This document shows, one piece after another, positions 8,684 to 18,195 of a stretch of DNA of 64,000 nt. The notes beneath the pieces are model-generated. The model made no database searches. It was given only the letters and a program-made list of their open reading frames with translations, and had not been told where the DNA came from. Source of the DNA: Vibrio sp. YMD68. Its GTDB lineage: Bacteria > Pseudomonadota > Gammaproteobacteria > Enterobacterales > Vibrionaceae. How positions within the stretch are numbered: position 1 is the stretch's first letter; every line of letters starts with the position of its first letter. The DNA lies in contig NZ_CP124614.1 of NCBI RefSeq assembly GCF_029958905.1, forward strand, positions 1,550,001 to 1,614,000, given 5' to 3'. A program made the position numbers and the translations under genes.

Positions 8684-9817
8684 ATGAATAAGTGGATTAC
8701 GTTCCCTCACAAAGAAGGGATCAGCTCTAAGCAGGCACACGCGGATTTCCCTGAACAAGGCATCTATGAACGAGAAGCGGGCCGCAGTGGTTTTTTTGGC
8801 CCTGCGACGCACTTTCACCACCAACATGCCCCAACCGATTGGCAGGAGTGGCAAGGCGATCTTAAACCCAGAGCTTTCGATTTAACGCAGTTAACGTCAG
8901 CGGTTCAAGATAGCCCTTGGTCTGTGCCAAATGTACTTCACAATGCTCAGTGTAAAATCCGAGTATGGCGGCTAGAGCAATCAATGTCTGAGTTAGTCCG
9001 AAACGCCGATGGGGATGAGCTCTTGTTTGTCCACGGCGGCAAAGGGAAATTCTTTTGTGATTATGGCCACCTAGACATTGCGGAAGGGGATTATGTCATG
9101 ATTCCTCGCTCGACGATGTGGCGAATTGAAGTCGAGGAGCCGTTGTTTTTTTTGATGATTGAAAACAGTGATGGGGCGTATTCATTCCCTGAAAAAGGGA
9201 TTGTAGGAAACCATGCTTTGTTTGACCCTGCGGTTCTACAAATCCCCTCAATCGATGAGGCATTTAAAGAACAATACTCAGAGGAAACCACGAAAGTGGT
9301 CGTAAAAAGGCACGATAGCCTGAGTGTGATTACGTACCCATTTAATCCACTTGATGCTATCGGTTGGCATGGTGATCTCAGCGTGGTTAAGCTTAACTGG
9401 CGCGATATCCGGCCTTTGATGTCACACCGTTATCATCTTCCCCCTTCGGCCCATACCACGTTTGTTGGCGACGGTTTTGTTGTTTGTACCTTTGTGCCAA
9501 GGCCAATCGAAAGTGACCCGGGTGCATTGAAAGTGCCTTTTTATCATAACAATGACGATTACGATGAAGTGTTGTTCTATCACCAAGGGGACTTCTTTAG
9601 CCGCGATAATATCGAAGCGGGCATGATGACCTTCCATCCAGCTGGATTTACTCACGGACCGCATCCCAAAGCGTTTAAAGCCGGGTTAGAACATAAGAAG
9701 ACGTTTACTGATGAAGTGGCGGTGATGATTGACACGCGTCATGCTCTACACTTTACATCAGCGGTGGGTGACGTTGAAAACAAGGACTACGTGTACAGCT
9801 GGCGCTCAACTCAATAA
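8684..9817 (+). CDS. hmgA: Homogentisate 1,2-dioxygenase
   Basis: 377 residues. Opens the ring of homogentisate to give maleylacetoacetate, the second step of the cluster. It shows the cupin-like pattern of the family: FFGPATHFHHQH at the start, DGDELLFVHGGKGKFFCDYG in the N-terminal barrel, and YHNNDDYDEVLFYHQGDFFS plus HPAGFTHGPHP in the iron-binding C-terminal part. ATG 8684 follows AGGGGTG closely after the hpd stop (8675); the in-frame GTG at 8678 is less likely. Co-transcribed with hpd. Loss of this gene would cause pigment build-up. Confidence 0.95.
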   Translation: MNKWITFPHKEGISSKQAHADFPEQGIYEREAGRSGFFGPATHFHHQHAPTDWQEWQGDLKPRAFDLTQLTSAVQDSPWSVPNVLHNAQCKIRVWRLEQSMSELVRNADGDELLFVHGGKGKFFCDYGHLDIAEGDYVMIPRSTMWRIEVEEPLFFLMIENSDGAYSFPEKGIVGNHALFDPAVLQIPSIDEAFKEQYSEETTKVVVKRHDSLSVITYPFNPLDAIGWHGDLSVVKLNWRDIRPLMSHRYHLPPSAHTTFVGDGFVVCTFVPRPIESDPGALKVPFYHNNDDYDEVLFYHQGDFFSRDNIEAGMMTFHPAGFTHGPHPKAFKAGLEHKKTFTDEVAVMIDTRHALHFTSAVGDVENKDYVYSWRSTQ

Positions 9818-9838
9818 ACGTCGGTTGTGTACCGTCCA

Positions 9839-9871
9839 AGATAACAAGAGATAACAAGAAACCATAACAAG
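9839..9871. repeat. 10-bp tandem repeat between hmgA and fahA
   Basis: AGATAACAAG occurs at 9839-9848 and 9849-9858, followed by a diverged copy ending CATAACAAG at 9871. It lies in the 132-base gap before fahA. Confidence 0.75.
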
Positions 9872-9949
9872 ATAATCGGTAAGAATATCAAGGCTCTTAA
9901 AATCAACACGACAGCATTAATAAAAACCAGCAGGGATGAGGGAAACATA

Positions 9950-10969
9950 ATGAAGTTAGCCACACTAAGAAATGGAATGAGAGACGGGACATTAGTTGTC
10001 GTGAGTAAAGATCTTACTCAATGTATTTCTGTTCCCGATATCGCGCCGACTTTGCAAAGTGCCTTGGATAATTGGCAAAATGTCGTGACGCCTTTAAAAG
10101 CGAGATACGACTTGCTAAACCAAGGGGAAGTGACCGACACACTCGCCTTTGATTCCAAACAATGTGAATCGCCATTGCCTCGTGCTTATCATTGGGCGGA
10201 CGGATCGGCGTACGTCAACCACGTTGAATTGGTTCGCCAAGCAAGAGGAGCGGAAATCCCAGATAGCTTTTGGAGTGATCCATTGATGTATCAAGGGGGT
10301 TCCGATGCGTTCTTAGGCCCAAGGGACGATATTCCTGTTGAAAGTGAAGCTTGGGGGATTGATTTTGAAGCGGAAGTCGCGGTTATTACGACAGATGTTC
10401 CTATGGGGATGAATGCGAAACAAGCGGCGAACTCAATTTGTTTATTAATGTTGGTCAACGATGTCTCTTTACGAGGGTTAATCCCCGCTGAATTAGGCAA
10501 AGGATTTGGTTTCTATCAGTCTAAGCCATCTTCGGCTTTTTCTCCGGTTGCCGTCACACCAGATGAGTTGGAAGCCGAGTGGGAGGGAGCGAAAGTCCAT
10601 TTACCTCTTGAATCTCACTACAATAACTCGCTTTTTGGTTGCCCGAATGCAGGTGTTGATATGACATTTGATTTTGGACAGCTTATCGCTCATGCGGCAA
10701 AAACACGGCCTCTTTGCGCTGGAACGATAATAGGTTCTGGGACGGTTTCAAATAAACAAGGAACCGATCATGGTAGTGCCATTACGGAAGGTGGAGTGGG
10801 GTATTCCTGCATTGCTGAAGTGAGAATGATTGAAACGATCCGCGATGGTCAGCCCAGTACTTCCTTTATGAAGTTTCAAGACACCATAAAAATAGAAATG
10901 AAAAACCGACAAGGCGACAGCATATTTGGTGCAATCGAACAAAAAGTGGTGCCCTATAAGGCGCTCTGA
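9950..10969 (+). CDS. fahA: Fumarylacetoacetate hydrolase
   Basis: 339 residues. Splits fumarylacetoacetate into fumarate and acetoacetate, the last step of the pathway. FAH-family features are seen: acidic metal-binding DFEAEVAVIT near residue 140, NDVSLRGLIPAE, GFGFYQSKPSSAFSPVAVTP, and GAGTVSNK-like GSGTVSNKQGTDHGS near residue 265. This is the two-domain bacterial form (FAA_hydrolase with an N-terminal lobe) rather than the 420-residue eukaryotic type. ATG 9950 lies behind GAGGGAAAC. Confidence 0.92.
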   Translation: MKLATLRNGMRDGTLVVVSKDLTQCISVPDIAPTLQSALDNWQNVVTPLKARYDLLNQGEVTDTLAFDSKQCESPLPRAYHWADGSAYVNHVELVRQARGAEIPDSFWSDPLMYQGGSDAFLGPRDDIPVESEAWGIDFEAEVAVITTDVPMGMNAKQAANSICLLMLVNDVSLRGLIPAELGKGFGFYQSKPSSAFSPVAVTPDELEAEWEGAKVHLPLESHYNNSLFGCPNAGVDMTFDFGQLIAHAAKTRPLCAGTIIGSGTVSNKQGTDHGSAITEGGVGYSCIAEVRMIETIRDGQPSTSFMKFQDTIKIEMKNRQGDSIFGAIEQKVVPYKAL

Positions 10970-10984
10970 CGACACAAGATACTC

Positions 10985-11073
10985 TGGTTATTTAACGCAC
11001 CTAGCTGTTTAACTTCTAGCTATTTAACGTACCTAGATGTTTAACGTATCTAGCTGTTTAACGTATCTAGATC
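10985..11073. repeat. 17-bp tandem repeat, five copies, between fahA and maiA
   Basis: A unit close to TGTTTAACGTATCTAGC is repeated about five times, the last three copies nearly identical. It fills much of the 169-base gap between two genes of one pathway. CTAG is present in each unit. Confidence 0.85.
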
Positions 11074-11138
11074 TATGAGATACCTTAACTCTGTAAAGCA
11101 TTCCGGTTGATAATGAAATAAATGAAAAGGAAAGGCCG

Positions 11139-11789
11139 ATGACTTCTATGACTTTGTACGGATACTGGCGTTCGTCCGCTGCGTATCGTGTTCGTATTGC
11201 TTTGAACCTAAAACAGTTAACGTATCAGCATCAATCGATCCATCTGCTTAATCAAGGTGGAGAGCAACATCAGCCTGAGTTTCAATCGCTAAACTCAAGT
11301 GAATTGGTCCCGGTACTCAAAGACGGAGAAGTGATTTTGTCACAATCACTCACCATTATTGACTACCTTGATAACTGTTATTCAGGCCCCAAGCTTGTGC
11401 CTAGCTCAGGAATCGAGCGTTATCAAGTGATGGCATTGGCTCAAGATATTGCTATGGATATTCATCCGATCAACAACTTACGAGTTTTGCAATATTTAGA
11501 GCACGAGTTGGATGCCGATGCGGAACAAAAAAAGCATTGGTATCGCCATTGGGTGAGTGTTGGCTTTTCTGCGTTTGAGCAAAAATTGAAGAAAAGTGCC
11601 AAAGAATATTGTGTTGGCAATACCATCAGCTTGGCGGACGTCTGCTTGGTTCCTCAAGTCTATAACGCGCGTCGGTTTGATGTGGACATGACGGTGTTTC
11701 CTAAAATCAGTGCCATCGACAAAGCACTGTCTTATCACCCTGCTTTTATCGCATCATTGCCTGAAAATCAACCAGATGCAGAAGGCTGA
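11139..11789 (+). CDS. maiA: Maleylacetoacetate isomerase (zeta-class GST)
   Basis: 216 residues of glutathione-S-transferase fold. Isomerises maleylacetoacetate to fumarylacetoacetate using glutathione. The zeta-class active-site signature SSAAYRVRIALNLK (family SSCx[WH]RVRIAL) is near residue 13, SSELVPVL and SQSLTIIDYL follow in the thioredoxin-like domain, and the helical C-terminal domain has ISLADVCLVPQVYNARRF. ATG 11139 follows AAAGGAAAGG. It completes the pathway although the gene lies last in the cluster. Confidence 0.93.
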   Translation: MTSMTLYGYWRSSAAYRVRIALNLKQLTYQHQSIHLLNQGGEQHQPEFQSLNSSELVPVLKDGEVILSQSLTIIDYLDNCYSGPKLVPSSGIERYQVMALAQDIAMDIHPINNLRVLQYLEHELDADAEQKKHWYRHWVSVGFSAFEQKLKKSAKEYCVGNTISLADVCLVPQVYNARRFDVDMTVFPKISAIDKALSYHPAFIASLPENQPDAEG

Positions 11790-12079
11790 ATGAGTTTTCC
11801 TTCATATTCCTTTCTCTTCTCTTTCTCTTTTCTTTCTTAACCTTTTCTCTGTACCAGTTCGGGTGTTTAGCTTGAATGCGCTATCACCCTTATCTCATCA
11901 GCCATTCGATTTCCTCATGTCAGTGGATTCTTCTGATACAGTTTGGTTAGCTTCAGGTTAGAGATGAAAACCAGTGTTAAATTCTGTAATGTCATCAAGT
12001 ATTGAAATAAACATGGCGTTTATGGCATTGGTGTTAGTAGACTAATGATAGTGATAAAACTCTTTCTCAAGGAATGAAC

Positions 12080-13033
12080 ATGAAAATCGGCGTGATAGGT
12101 GCTGGCTCAGTGGGTGTTGGAATTTGTAATTATTTACTCACACTGGGAAGCGTGAGTGAACTCGTGGTACTCGATCAAAACCTAGAACGAGCAGAAGGTG
12201 AAGTGCTGGACTTTCGACACACAGCAGCGCTGACCTTTTCTAAAAATACCCATATTTTGGCAAGCGACGACTATTTGTCTCTTATTGGCGCAGATATCGT
12301 CGTTATTACCGCAGGGGCGCAAATTAAGCAGGGACAAACACGGATGGATTTGGCAGAAATTAATGCCAAAATTGGTGTTGATATCGCTTTAAAAGTCAGT
12401 CGAGTCGCGCCCAAAGCAACGTTGATTGTTGTCAGCAATCCATGTGACATTGTCACACATTGTATTGTTAAAAATACCGATTTCCCAGCCCATAAAGTCA
12501 TCAGTAGTGGTTGTGTTATTGATACAGCGCGATTGATGTCTATCGTGGCAAATCGAGTTAACTTAGACCCAAAGAATGTATTTGGCTATGTACTTGGCGA
12601 GCACGGCAGCAATTGTTTTACGCCAAAAAGCTTAATTAGCATTGCGGGGCAACCTGCGGACTATTACTGCGACACCAATCATCTTGCTCGTATTGATGCC
12701 GATGAGCTACTCGACTCGGTAAAGCAAGCGGGTTATGAGATCTTTAAGCGAAAGCAAAACACCACTCACGGCATCGCTGCGAGTGTGTTTCGAATCATTC
12801 AAGCGATTAAAATTGATGAGCGTTCGGTACTGCCCATTGCGACGTTAATTAACGGTGAGTATGGGCTGAAAGATGTCGTAATGAGTCTGCCTACCATCGT
12901 GGGTAAAAATGGCGCGGAGTCCATTTTGATTCACCCATTCACAAAACCAGAGCTTGAAGAGTTACACAGTATTGCTGCTAACATCTCGAACGATGTGGCG
13001 GTCGTGGCAAAAGCGACGGGTTTGAAGCACTAA
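12080..13033 (+). CDS. L-lactate/2-hydroxyacid dehydrogenase (LDH/MDH family)
   Basis: 317 residues of the NAD-dependent LDH/MDH superfamily. The dinucleotide loop GVIGAGSVGVG, the strand-end Asp in VVLDQN (NAD preference), the active-site loop QTRMDLAEIN with the catalytic Arg, VSNPCDIVTH, and the catalytic His in LGEHGSN are all present. The residues before the loop (AGAQIKQGQTR) do not show the canonical Gln or Arg of LDH or MDH in an obvious register, so substrate may be another 2-oxoacid. ATG 12080 is chosen over 12074 because CAAGGA sits at the right distance. It has its own promoter region and terminator. Confidence 0.85.
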   Translation: MKIGVIGAGSVGVGICNYLLTLGSVSELVVLDQNLERAEGEVLDFRHTAALTFSKNTHILASDDYLSLIGADIVVITAGAQIKQGQTRMDLAEINAKIGVDIALKVSRVAPKATLIVVSNPCDIVTHCIVKNTDFPAHKVISSGCVIDTARLMSIVANRVNLDPKNVFGYVLGEHGSNCFTPKSLISIAGQPADYYCDTNHLARIDADELLDSVKQAGYEIFKRKQNTTHGIAASVFRIIQAIKIDERSVLPIATLINGEYGLKDVVMSLPTIVGKNGAESILIHPFTKPELEELHSIAANISNDVAVVAKATGLKH

Positions 13034-13102
13034 CGGCTGCTGGTTTGATAGCTCTGTTTTGCACCGTTTCACACATTCTACGGCATAATGGATGAGTATA
13101 AT

Positions 13103-13130
13103 GGGGCCAGTTTGGTCCCTTTTATTTTTA
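13103..13130 (+). terminator. Rho-independent terminator
   Basis: GGGGCC-AGTTT-GGTCCC stem-loop followed by TTTTATTTTTA, 70 bases after the dehydrogenase stop. It is convergent with blc. Confidence 0.8.
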
Positions 13131-13158
13131 TGCGGTAGAAAACACTTCACCGAGTCTG

Positions 13159-13683
13159 TTAGTACGTTTGTTCAAAGGGAAAAACGAGCTGTTCCGTACT
13201 AAATCCAGCTTTTTCAGCAATGCGTAAATATTTGTTCATTTTGTACTCAGGTAGCGCGTTGGTTCTCGACAGTAACCAGAATTCATTTGCGCCACTGGCT
13301 ACCATGGCCGTTGAGTAGTCGTCTTCAAGATAGAAGACCACGTAGCTTCCATAAAATGGGCCAGAGAAAGAAACATGCAGATGACCGGTGTTGTCGTCGG
13401 CCAGTTTGGCCTTGCCGATGGCTTCTTTCCATTGGTGATCTTCTTCGCTCCAGCCACTGTTGACCACTTTGATGCTTCCATCATCATCAATCGTATATTG
13501 CGTTCGACTGTGGGTTAATCCCTGATCAAAGCGATGATCTAATCTGGCAACTTCATACCACGTCCCTAAATAAGCGGCAATATCGAATTCTTCTACTGGC
13601 AATAAGTATCGAGAAATACTGCCGCACCCAACAAGTAAAGTGCTTGATAAACCGATGACTAGAGCAATTATATGATGTTTCAT
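13159..13683 (-). CDS. blc: Outer-membrane lipocalin lipoprotein Blc
   Basis: 174 residues. The N-terminus is a lipoprotein signal ending in the lipobox LLVGC (Cys at about residue 20). The lipocalin signature GTWYEVARLDHRFDQGL follows at residues 41-57, and YLRIAEKAGFSTEQLVFP near the end matches bacterial Blc. It is expected to be anchored in the outer membrane and to bind lysophospholipids or other lipids, often under stress control. ATG 13683 follows GAACGGG. Length agrees with Blc (about 177). Confidence 0.93.
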   Translation of the reverse strand: MKHHIIALVIGLSSTLLVGCGSISRYLLPVEEFDIAAYLGTWYEVARLDHRFDQGLTHSRTQYTIDDDGSIKVVNSGWSEEDHQWKEAIGKAKLADDNTGHLHVSFSGPFYGSYVVFYLEDDYSTAMVASGANEFWLLSRTNALPEYKMNKYLRIAEKAGFSTEQLVFPFEQTY

Positions 13684-13974
13684 AACCCGTTCCTCGCCTG
13701 CTTGATGGTGTGTATATCAATGTCTATGCATTATTAGCGCCAGTCCGATGGGCCAGTTCGTTAAGGACGAAATTAGGATTTGAACACAATAAAAGACCTA
13801 GATGCCTACTGTGTGAAAGGATATTACAGATATGTAATCAAGTTAGTCGTTGAGTGTCAGTAACACTGAGCCGGTAGAGTGTTAGCGTGTTAAGGGTACA
13901 AGCAAGTGAAAGAGCAGTAATGCTAGTGAATGCATAATCAGTTGCAAGATCTGTATATTTACCGACCTGAATCT

Positions 13975-13991
13975 CTACCCCTTTAGGGTAG
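13975..13991. promoter_or_regulatory. Candidate NarL/NarP-type palindrome
   Basis: CTACCC-CTTTA-GGGTAG is a perfect inverted repeat resembling NarP/NarL heptamers (TACYYMT), but is one base short of the standard 7-2-7 spacing. It lies 14 bases before the FNR box in front of nirB, where nitrate/nitrite control is expected. Confidence 0.45.
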
Positions 13992-14004
13992 TTTAAATTC
14001 GTAA

Positions 14005-14018
14005 TTGATTTACATCAT
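14005..14018. promoter_or_regulatory. FNR box upstream of nirB
   Basis: TTGATTTACATCAT matches the FNR consensus TTGAT-N4-ATCAA at nine of ten positions. It is centred about 101 bases before the nirB start. With a class II geometry, transcription would begin near 14053. Anaerobic induction of nirBD is well known in enteric bacteria. Confidence 0.75.
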
Positions 14019-14112
14019 ATGTTAATTTTCTTTCACAAATGACAATGCACTCAGTTAAGCAGCCAGGCATGAATTGACTTGGGCGCGAAAAAATTAACCG
14101 CCAGGAATTGTT

Positions 14113-16677
14113 ATGAGCAAGATGAAGCTAGTCGTAATCGGTAATGGGATGGTCGGCCATCGCTATATCGAAGATTTGGTCGAGAAAACTGATGTGTCTA
14201 ATATGGATATCACGGTTTTTTGTGAAGAGCCCCGCGTCGCCTATGACCGTGTCCACCTTTCTTCTTATTTTTCACACCACACTGCAGACGAACTTTCTTT
14301 AGTGAAAGAAGGCTTCTATGAGAAGCACGGCATTAATATGCTGATCGGCGAACGTGCTATCAACGTAAACCGAGAGAAAAAGACGGTTTATTCAAGCACT
14401 GGTCGTGAAATTCAATACGACAAACTGATTCTTGCAACAGGCTCATACCCATTTGTTCCGCAAATCAAAGGTAACGAGAGCAAAGACTGCTTTGTTTATC
14501 GTACGATTGAAGACTTAAAAGCCATTGAAGCGACGGCAAAGAACTCTAAATCTGGTGTTGTTATTGGTGGTGGCTTACTTGGCCTTGAAGCAGCAGGCGC
14601 ACTGAAAGCACTCGGTGTTACCACGCACGTGGTTGAGTTTGCTCCTAAGTTAATGGCTGAGCAGCTTGATCAAGCGGGTGGCGATCAACTTCGCCAAAAA
14701 ATCGAGCGCATGGGCGTCAATGTCCATACGAGCAAGAACACACTAGAGATAGCGCCTGAAGGCAAAGAAGCACGTAATGTGATGCGCTTTTCTGATGGTA
14801 CGGAGCTCGAAACTGATTTCATCGTCTTTTCAGCCGGCATTCGCCCACAAGACAAACTGGCTCGTCAAATGGGCCTAGGCATTGCACCTCGTGGCGGTAT
14901 CGAGATTAACGATCACTGTCAGACGACAGACCAAGATATCTACGCGATTGGTGAGTGTGCATCTTGGAATCAGACGTTCTATGGCCTAGTGGCTCCGGGC
15001 TATAAAATGGCGACCGTTGCTGTCGACCACATCCTGGGTAACGAGAGTACCTTTGAAGGGGCTGATATGTCTGCGAAGCTGAAACTTCTAGGCGTAAAAG
15101 TCGGGTCCATTGGTGATGCGAATGGTCGTACGCCTGGCTGTAAGAGCTACGTTTACCAAAATGAAGAGCAAGAAGTTTACAAACGTTTGATTGTTTCTGA
15201 AGACAACAAGAAACTTATTGGCGCGGTAATGGTTGGGGATACATCGGATTACGGCGACCTTCTTCAACTGATGCTCAATGAAATTGACCTACCAGAACAT
15301 CCAGACGCGCTTATTTTACCCGCGCATGCTGGAGCAGAAAAACCCACACTTGGTGCAGATTCTCTACCCGAGTCAGCGGTTATCTGCTCTTGTTTCGATG
15401 TGACCAAGGGAAAGATTTCACAAGCGGTTGCTGATGGTCACCATACGATTGGTGATATTAAGGCGGTGACGGGCGCAGGCACTGGTTGTGGTGGTTGTAT
15501 TCCACTTGTCACGTCGGTGCTCAATGCTGAGCTTGCAAAGGCAGGAGTGGAAGTTAAGAACGATGTGTGTGAGCACTTTGCGTATTCTCGTCAAGAGCTA
15601 TTCCACCTTATTCGCATTGAAGAAATCAAAACATTCGATGAACTACTAGAGAAGTACGGTAAAGGTTACGGCTGTGAAGTGTGTAAACCTCTTGCTGGCT
15701 CTATCCTTGCGTCATGCTGGGGTGAGCACATTCTTAAGCCTGAACTCGTGAAGCTTCATGATACCAATGACAACTTTCTCGGTAACATTCAAAAAGACGG
15801 AACATACTCGGTCATTCCTCGAATGGCTGGTGGCGAAGTCACACCTAAAGCTTTGTCTGTTCTTGCTGAGGTCGCTGCTGAATACAACTTATACACCAAG
15901 ATTACAGGCGCTCAGCGTATCGGCCTGTTTGGGGCGCAGAAAGATGACTTACCGGCAATCTGGAAGAAGTTAATCGCGGCAGGCTACGAAACCGGTCAAG
16001 CGTATGCGAAAGCCCTGCGTATGGCGAAAACATGTGTCGGCTCAACTTGGTGTCGCTATGGCGTTCAAGATTCTGTTGGCCTAGGTGTGATGATTGAAAA
16101 TCGTTATAAAGGGATCCGTACGCCGCATAAAATGAAGTTTGGCGTCTCTGGTTGTACTCGTGAATGTGCAGAAGCTCAGGGTAAAGACTTAGGTATCATT
16201 GCGACAGATGCGGGTTGGAACATGTATGTGTGCGGTAACGGTGGGATGAAACCACGTCATGCTGACTTACTGGCAAGCGACTTGGACCAAGAAACATTAA
16301 TCAAGTACATCGACCGATTCATGATGTTCTACATTCGCACCGCTGCGCCACTGCAACGCACATCGGTATGGATGGAAAATCTAGAGGGTGGGGTAGATTA
16401 CCTACGTGATGTTATTGTCGACAATAAGCTCGGTATCAATGATCAATTGGAAGCGGATGTTGCATCTTTAGTCGGAAATTTCCGCTGTGAGTGGACAGAT
16501 ACCATCAATGATGAATCTCAGTTAAAACGTTTTTCTCACTTTATCAATTCGGATTTACGTGATGATAACGTTGTGTTTGTTGAAGCGCGTGAGCAGCACC
16601 GTCCTGCAACATTTACTGAGAAGTATCCAGAATTAAAAGGCGACATCTTACATGTGGCGCTGACTGAAACTCACTAA
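14113..16677 (+). CDS. nirB: NADH-dependent nitrite reductase, large subunit
   Basis: 854 residues. Reduces nitrite to ammonium in the cytoplasm with NADH. Domains in order: FAD Rossmann fold (VIGNGMVGHRYIED at the start), NAD Rossmann fold (VVIGGGLLGLEAAGAL near 155), BFD-like [2Fe-2S] domain (CSCFDVTKG ... GTGCGGC near 426-458), and the sulfite/nitrite reductase ferredoxin-like and siroheme/[4Fe-4S] part with TCVGSTWCRYG near 642 and SGCTRECAEAQGKD near 680, which provide the four cluster cysteines. Full length and intact. Leads the nirB-nirD-nirC-cobA cluster, with FNR and Nar-type sites upstream. Confidence 0.97.
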   Translation: MSKMKLVVIGNGMVGHRYIEDLVEKTDVSNMDITVFCEEPRVAYDRVHLSSYFSHHTADELSLVKEGFYEKHGINMLIGERAINVNREKKTVYSSTGREIQYDKLILATGSYPFVPQIKGNESKDCFVYRTIEDLKAIEATAKNSKSGVVIGGGLLGLEAAGALKALGVTTHVVEFAPKLMAEQLDQAGGDQLRQKIERMGVNVHTSKNTLEIAPEGKEARNVMRFSDGTELETDFIVFSAGIRPQDKLARQMGLGIAPRGGIEINDHCQTTDQDIYAIGECASWNQTFYGLVAPGYKMATVAVDHILGNESTFEGADMSAKLKLLGVKVGSIGDANGRTPGCKSYVYQNEEQEVYKRLIVSEDNKKLIGAVMVGDTSDYGDLLQLMLNEIDLPEHPDALILPAHAGAEKPTLGADSLPESAVICSCFDVTKGKISQAVADGHHTIGDIKAVTGAGTGCGGCIPLVTSVLNAELAKAGVEVKNDVCEHFAYSRQELFHLIRIEEIKTFDELLEKYGKGYGCEVCKPLAGSILASCWGEHILKPELVKLHDTNDNFLGNIQKDGTYSVIPRMAGGEVTPKALSVLAEVAAEYNLYTKITGAQRIGLFGAQKDDLPAIWKKLIAAGYETGQAYAKALRMAKTCVGSTWCRYGVQDSVGLGVMIENRYKGIRTPHKMKFGVSGCTRECAEAQGKDLGIIATDAGWNMYVCGNGGMKPRHADLLASDLDQETLIKYIDRFMMFYIRTAAPLQRTSVWMENLEGGVDYLRDVIVDNKLGINDQLEADVASLVGNFRCEWTDTINDESQLKRFSHFINSDLRDDNVVFVEAREQHRPATFTEKYPELKGDILHVALTETH

Positions 16678-16716
16678 TTGAAACTCACTTACCGAAATCA
16701 TAGCGGAGAAATAATC

Positions 16717-17055
16717 ATGGCAATCAACAAAGCAACATTTCAAAAAGTGTGTGAGATTACCGATATCATTCCTGGAACGGGTGTGTGTGCCTTGTTTAAC
16801 GGTGAGCAGGTCGCTGTTTTTCGACCTACTGACGCTCTAAAAGTCCTGGCAATCAGTAACCACGACCCTTTTGCCTGTGCCAATGTATTGTCGCGCGGCC
16901 TAATTTGTCAGCATCAAGATGAACTGTGGGTAGCAAGCCCATTGAAAAAACAGCGTTTCAACCTAACAACAGGCGTTTGCTTGGAAGACGAAAGCTTCAA
17001 TGTGAAAGCGTACAAAGCCCGAGTAGACAATGGCGCAGTAGAGCTTTCAGCATAA
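16717..17055 (+). CDS. nirD: Nitrite reductase (NADH), small subunit
   Basis: 112 residues. Partner of NirB. It has the Rieske-like beta fold of NirD (GTGVCALFNGEQVAVFR, DPFACANVLSRGL, LWVASPLKKQRFNLTTG) but without the Cys/His cluster ligands of true Rieske proteins, as is normal for this family. ATG 16717, with AGCGGAGAA upstream, gives the usual length; an in-frame TTG directly after the nirB stop would add 13 unlikely residues. Co-transcribed with nirB, 39 bases downstream. Confidence 0.95.
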   Translation: MAINKATFQKVCEITDIIPGTGVCALFNGEQVAVFRPTDALKVLAISNHDPFACANVLSRGLICQHQDELWVASPLKKQRFNLTTGVCLEDESFNVKAYKARVDNGAVELSA

Positions 17056-17192
17056 ACGGTTACTTTGCTGAGCTAGGTTATACAACATAGAAATTTGATA
17101 GTTCAAGGGCTTCAGGCTTGTGACTTAATGTACAGAGCGGAAGCCTTTTCCTATCCAATTTTTACTTTAATTTAATACTTAGGGACATAAAC

Positions 17193-18056
17193 ATGAATGA
17201 TCTAAAACCAGCTGAATTCGTTCAAACCATGATCGATGTTGGCGAGGCCAAGGTGAAAACGAGCACTCGTGATCTGATTTTACGCGGTGTCATGGCCGGC
17301 ATTATACTTTCGCTGGCAGTGGTGGTGGCAATCACAACCATCACTCAGACAGGTATCGGCATTGTTGGGGCGCTCGTATTCCCAGTAGGATTTTGTATTC
17401 TTAGCTTAATGGGCTACGACCTTGTAACCGGGGTTTTTGGTCTTGCACCACTAGCAAAGTTTGATAATCGTCCAGGCATTACATGGGGACGAGTGTTACG
17501 TTGTTGGGGGCTTGTTGGCTTTGGTAACTTGATGGGCTCTTTGCTTGTTGCCTTTCTCATTGCTTTATCATTCACGATGAACTTCAGCGTTGAACCTGGC
17601 GCAGTCGGGCAAACATTTATTAAAGCGGCAACCGCTCGAACCGTGGGCTTTGAAGACCTTGGCGTGAACGGTTGGATCACCTGTTTTGTCCGCGGTATTC
17701 TTTGTAACCTAATGGTGTGTCTGGGTGTCATTGGCAACATGACAGCGCGTACTGTTGCTGGGAAAATTGCTGCAATGTGGCTGCCAATCTTTATCTTCTT
17801 CGCTCTTGTTTTTGAACACGCGGTTGTCAATATGTTCTTGTTCCCATTGGGTATGATGCTAGGAGCAGATTTTGGTATTGTAACTTGGCTTAATTACAAC
17901 CTAATCCCAACTATTCTTGGTAACCTTGTGGGTGGATTGCTGTTTACCTGTATTCCTTTGTATCTAACGCATGCTAAGACGGCACCTGCGCTAGGTAGTA
18001 CATCATCAAACACACCAACAACACAAGCAAACTTAACAACAGCTAAGACGGTATAA
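17193..18056 (+). CDS. nirC: Nitrite transporter, FNT family
   Basis: 287 residues with six membrane segments typical of the formate/nitrite transporter fold. N-terminal KPAEFVQTMIDVGEAKVKTS and FVRGILCNLMVCLGV near residue 170 are family hallmarks; FEHAVVNMF near residue 210 carries the central-pore His seen in FNT channels. It moves nitrite (and formate-like anions) over the inner membrane and supplies NirBD. The Thr/Ala/Asn-rich tail from about residue 262 is longer than in E. coli NirC. AGGGACATAAAC lies before ATG 17193. Confidence 0.92.
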   Translation: MNDLKPAEFVQTMIDVGEAKVKTSTRDLILRGVMAGIILSLAVVVAITTITQTGIGIVGALVFPVGFCILSLMGYDLVTGVFGLAPLAKFDNRPGITWGRVLRCWGLVGFGNLMGSLLVAFLIALSFTMNFSVEPGAVGQTFIKAATARTVGFEDLGVNGWITCFVRGILCNLMVCLGVIGNMTARTVAGKIAAMWLPIFIFFALVFEHAVVNMFLFPLGMMLGADFGIVTWLNYNLIPTILGNLVGGLLFTCIPLYLTHAKTAPALGSTSSNTPTTQANLTTAKTV

Positions 18057-18148
18057 CTGTTGGTTTGACGGATTTCGGCTTGTATAGTTTTAAGAATGTT
18101 TAGCGTTGAGTTTGTAAACGCTATGTGTTGATAAAAGTCAACGATATT

Positions 18149-18195
18149 AAGCCTCATGTTTCGGATCATTAAGATCAGAGCGAGAGGCTTTTTTA
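18149..18195 (+). terminator. Terminator after nirC
   Basis: AAGCCTC at 18149-18155 pairs with GAGGCTT at 18184-18190, with an inner GATC-ATTAA-GATC hairpin, followed by TTTTTAT. The remaining bases to 18377 form an AT-rich leader of cobA with no recognised site. Confidence 0.75.

Larger units (their letters stand above)
13684..14112. other. Divergent intergenic region between blc and nirB
   Basis: 429 bases with no gene. It holds the FNR-type box and a CTACCC/GGGTAG palindrome that probably control nirB. A CATGAATTGACTTGGGCGCGAAAA stretch precedes the nirB ribosome-binding site (CCAGGA). Confidence 0.6.

Noticed and set aside
16678..16716. TTG start of nirD directly after the nirB stop
   Set aside because: ATG 16717 has a ribosome-binding site and gives the normal NirD length.
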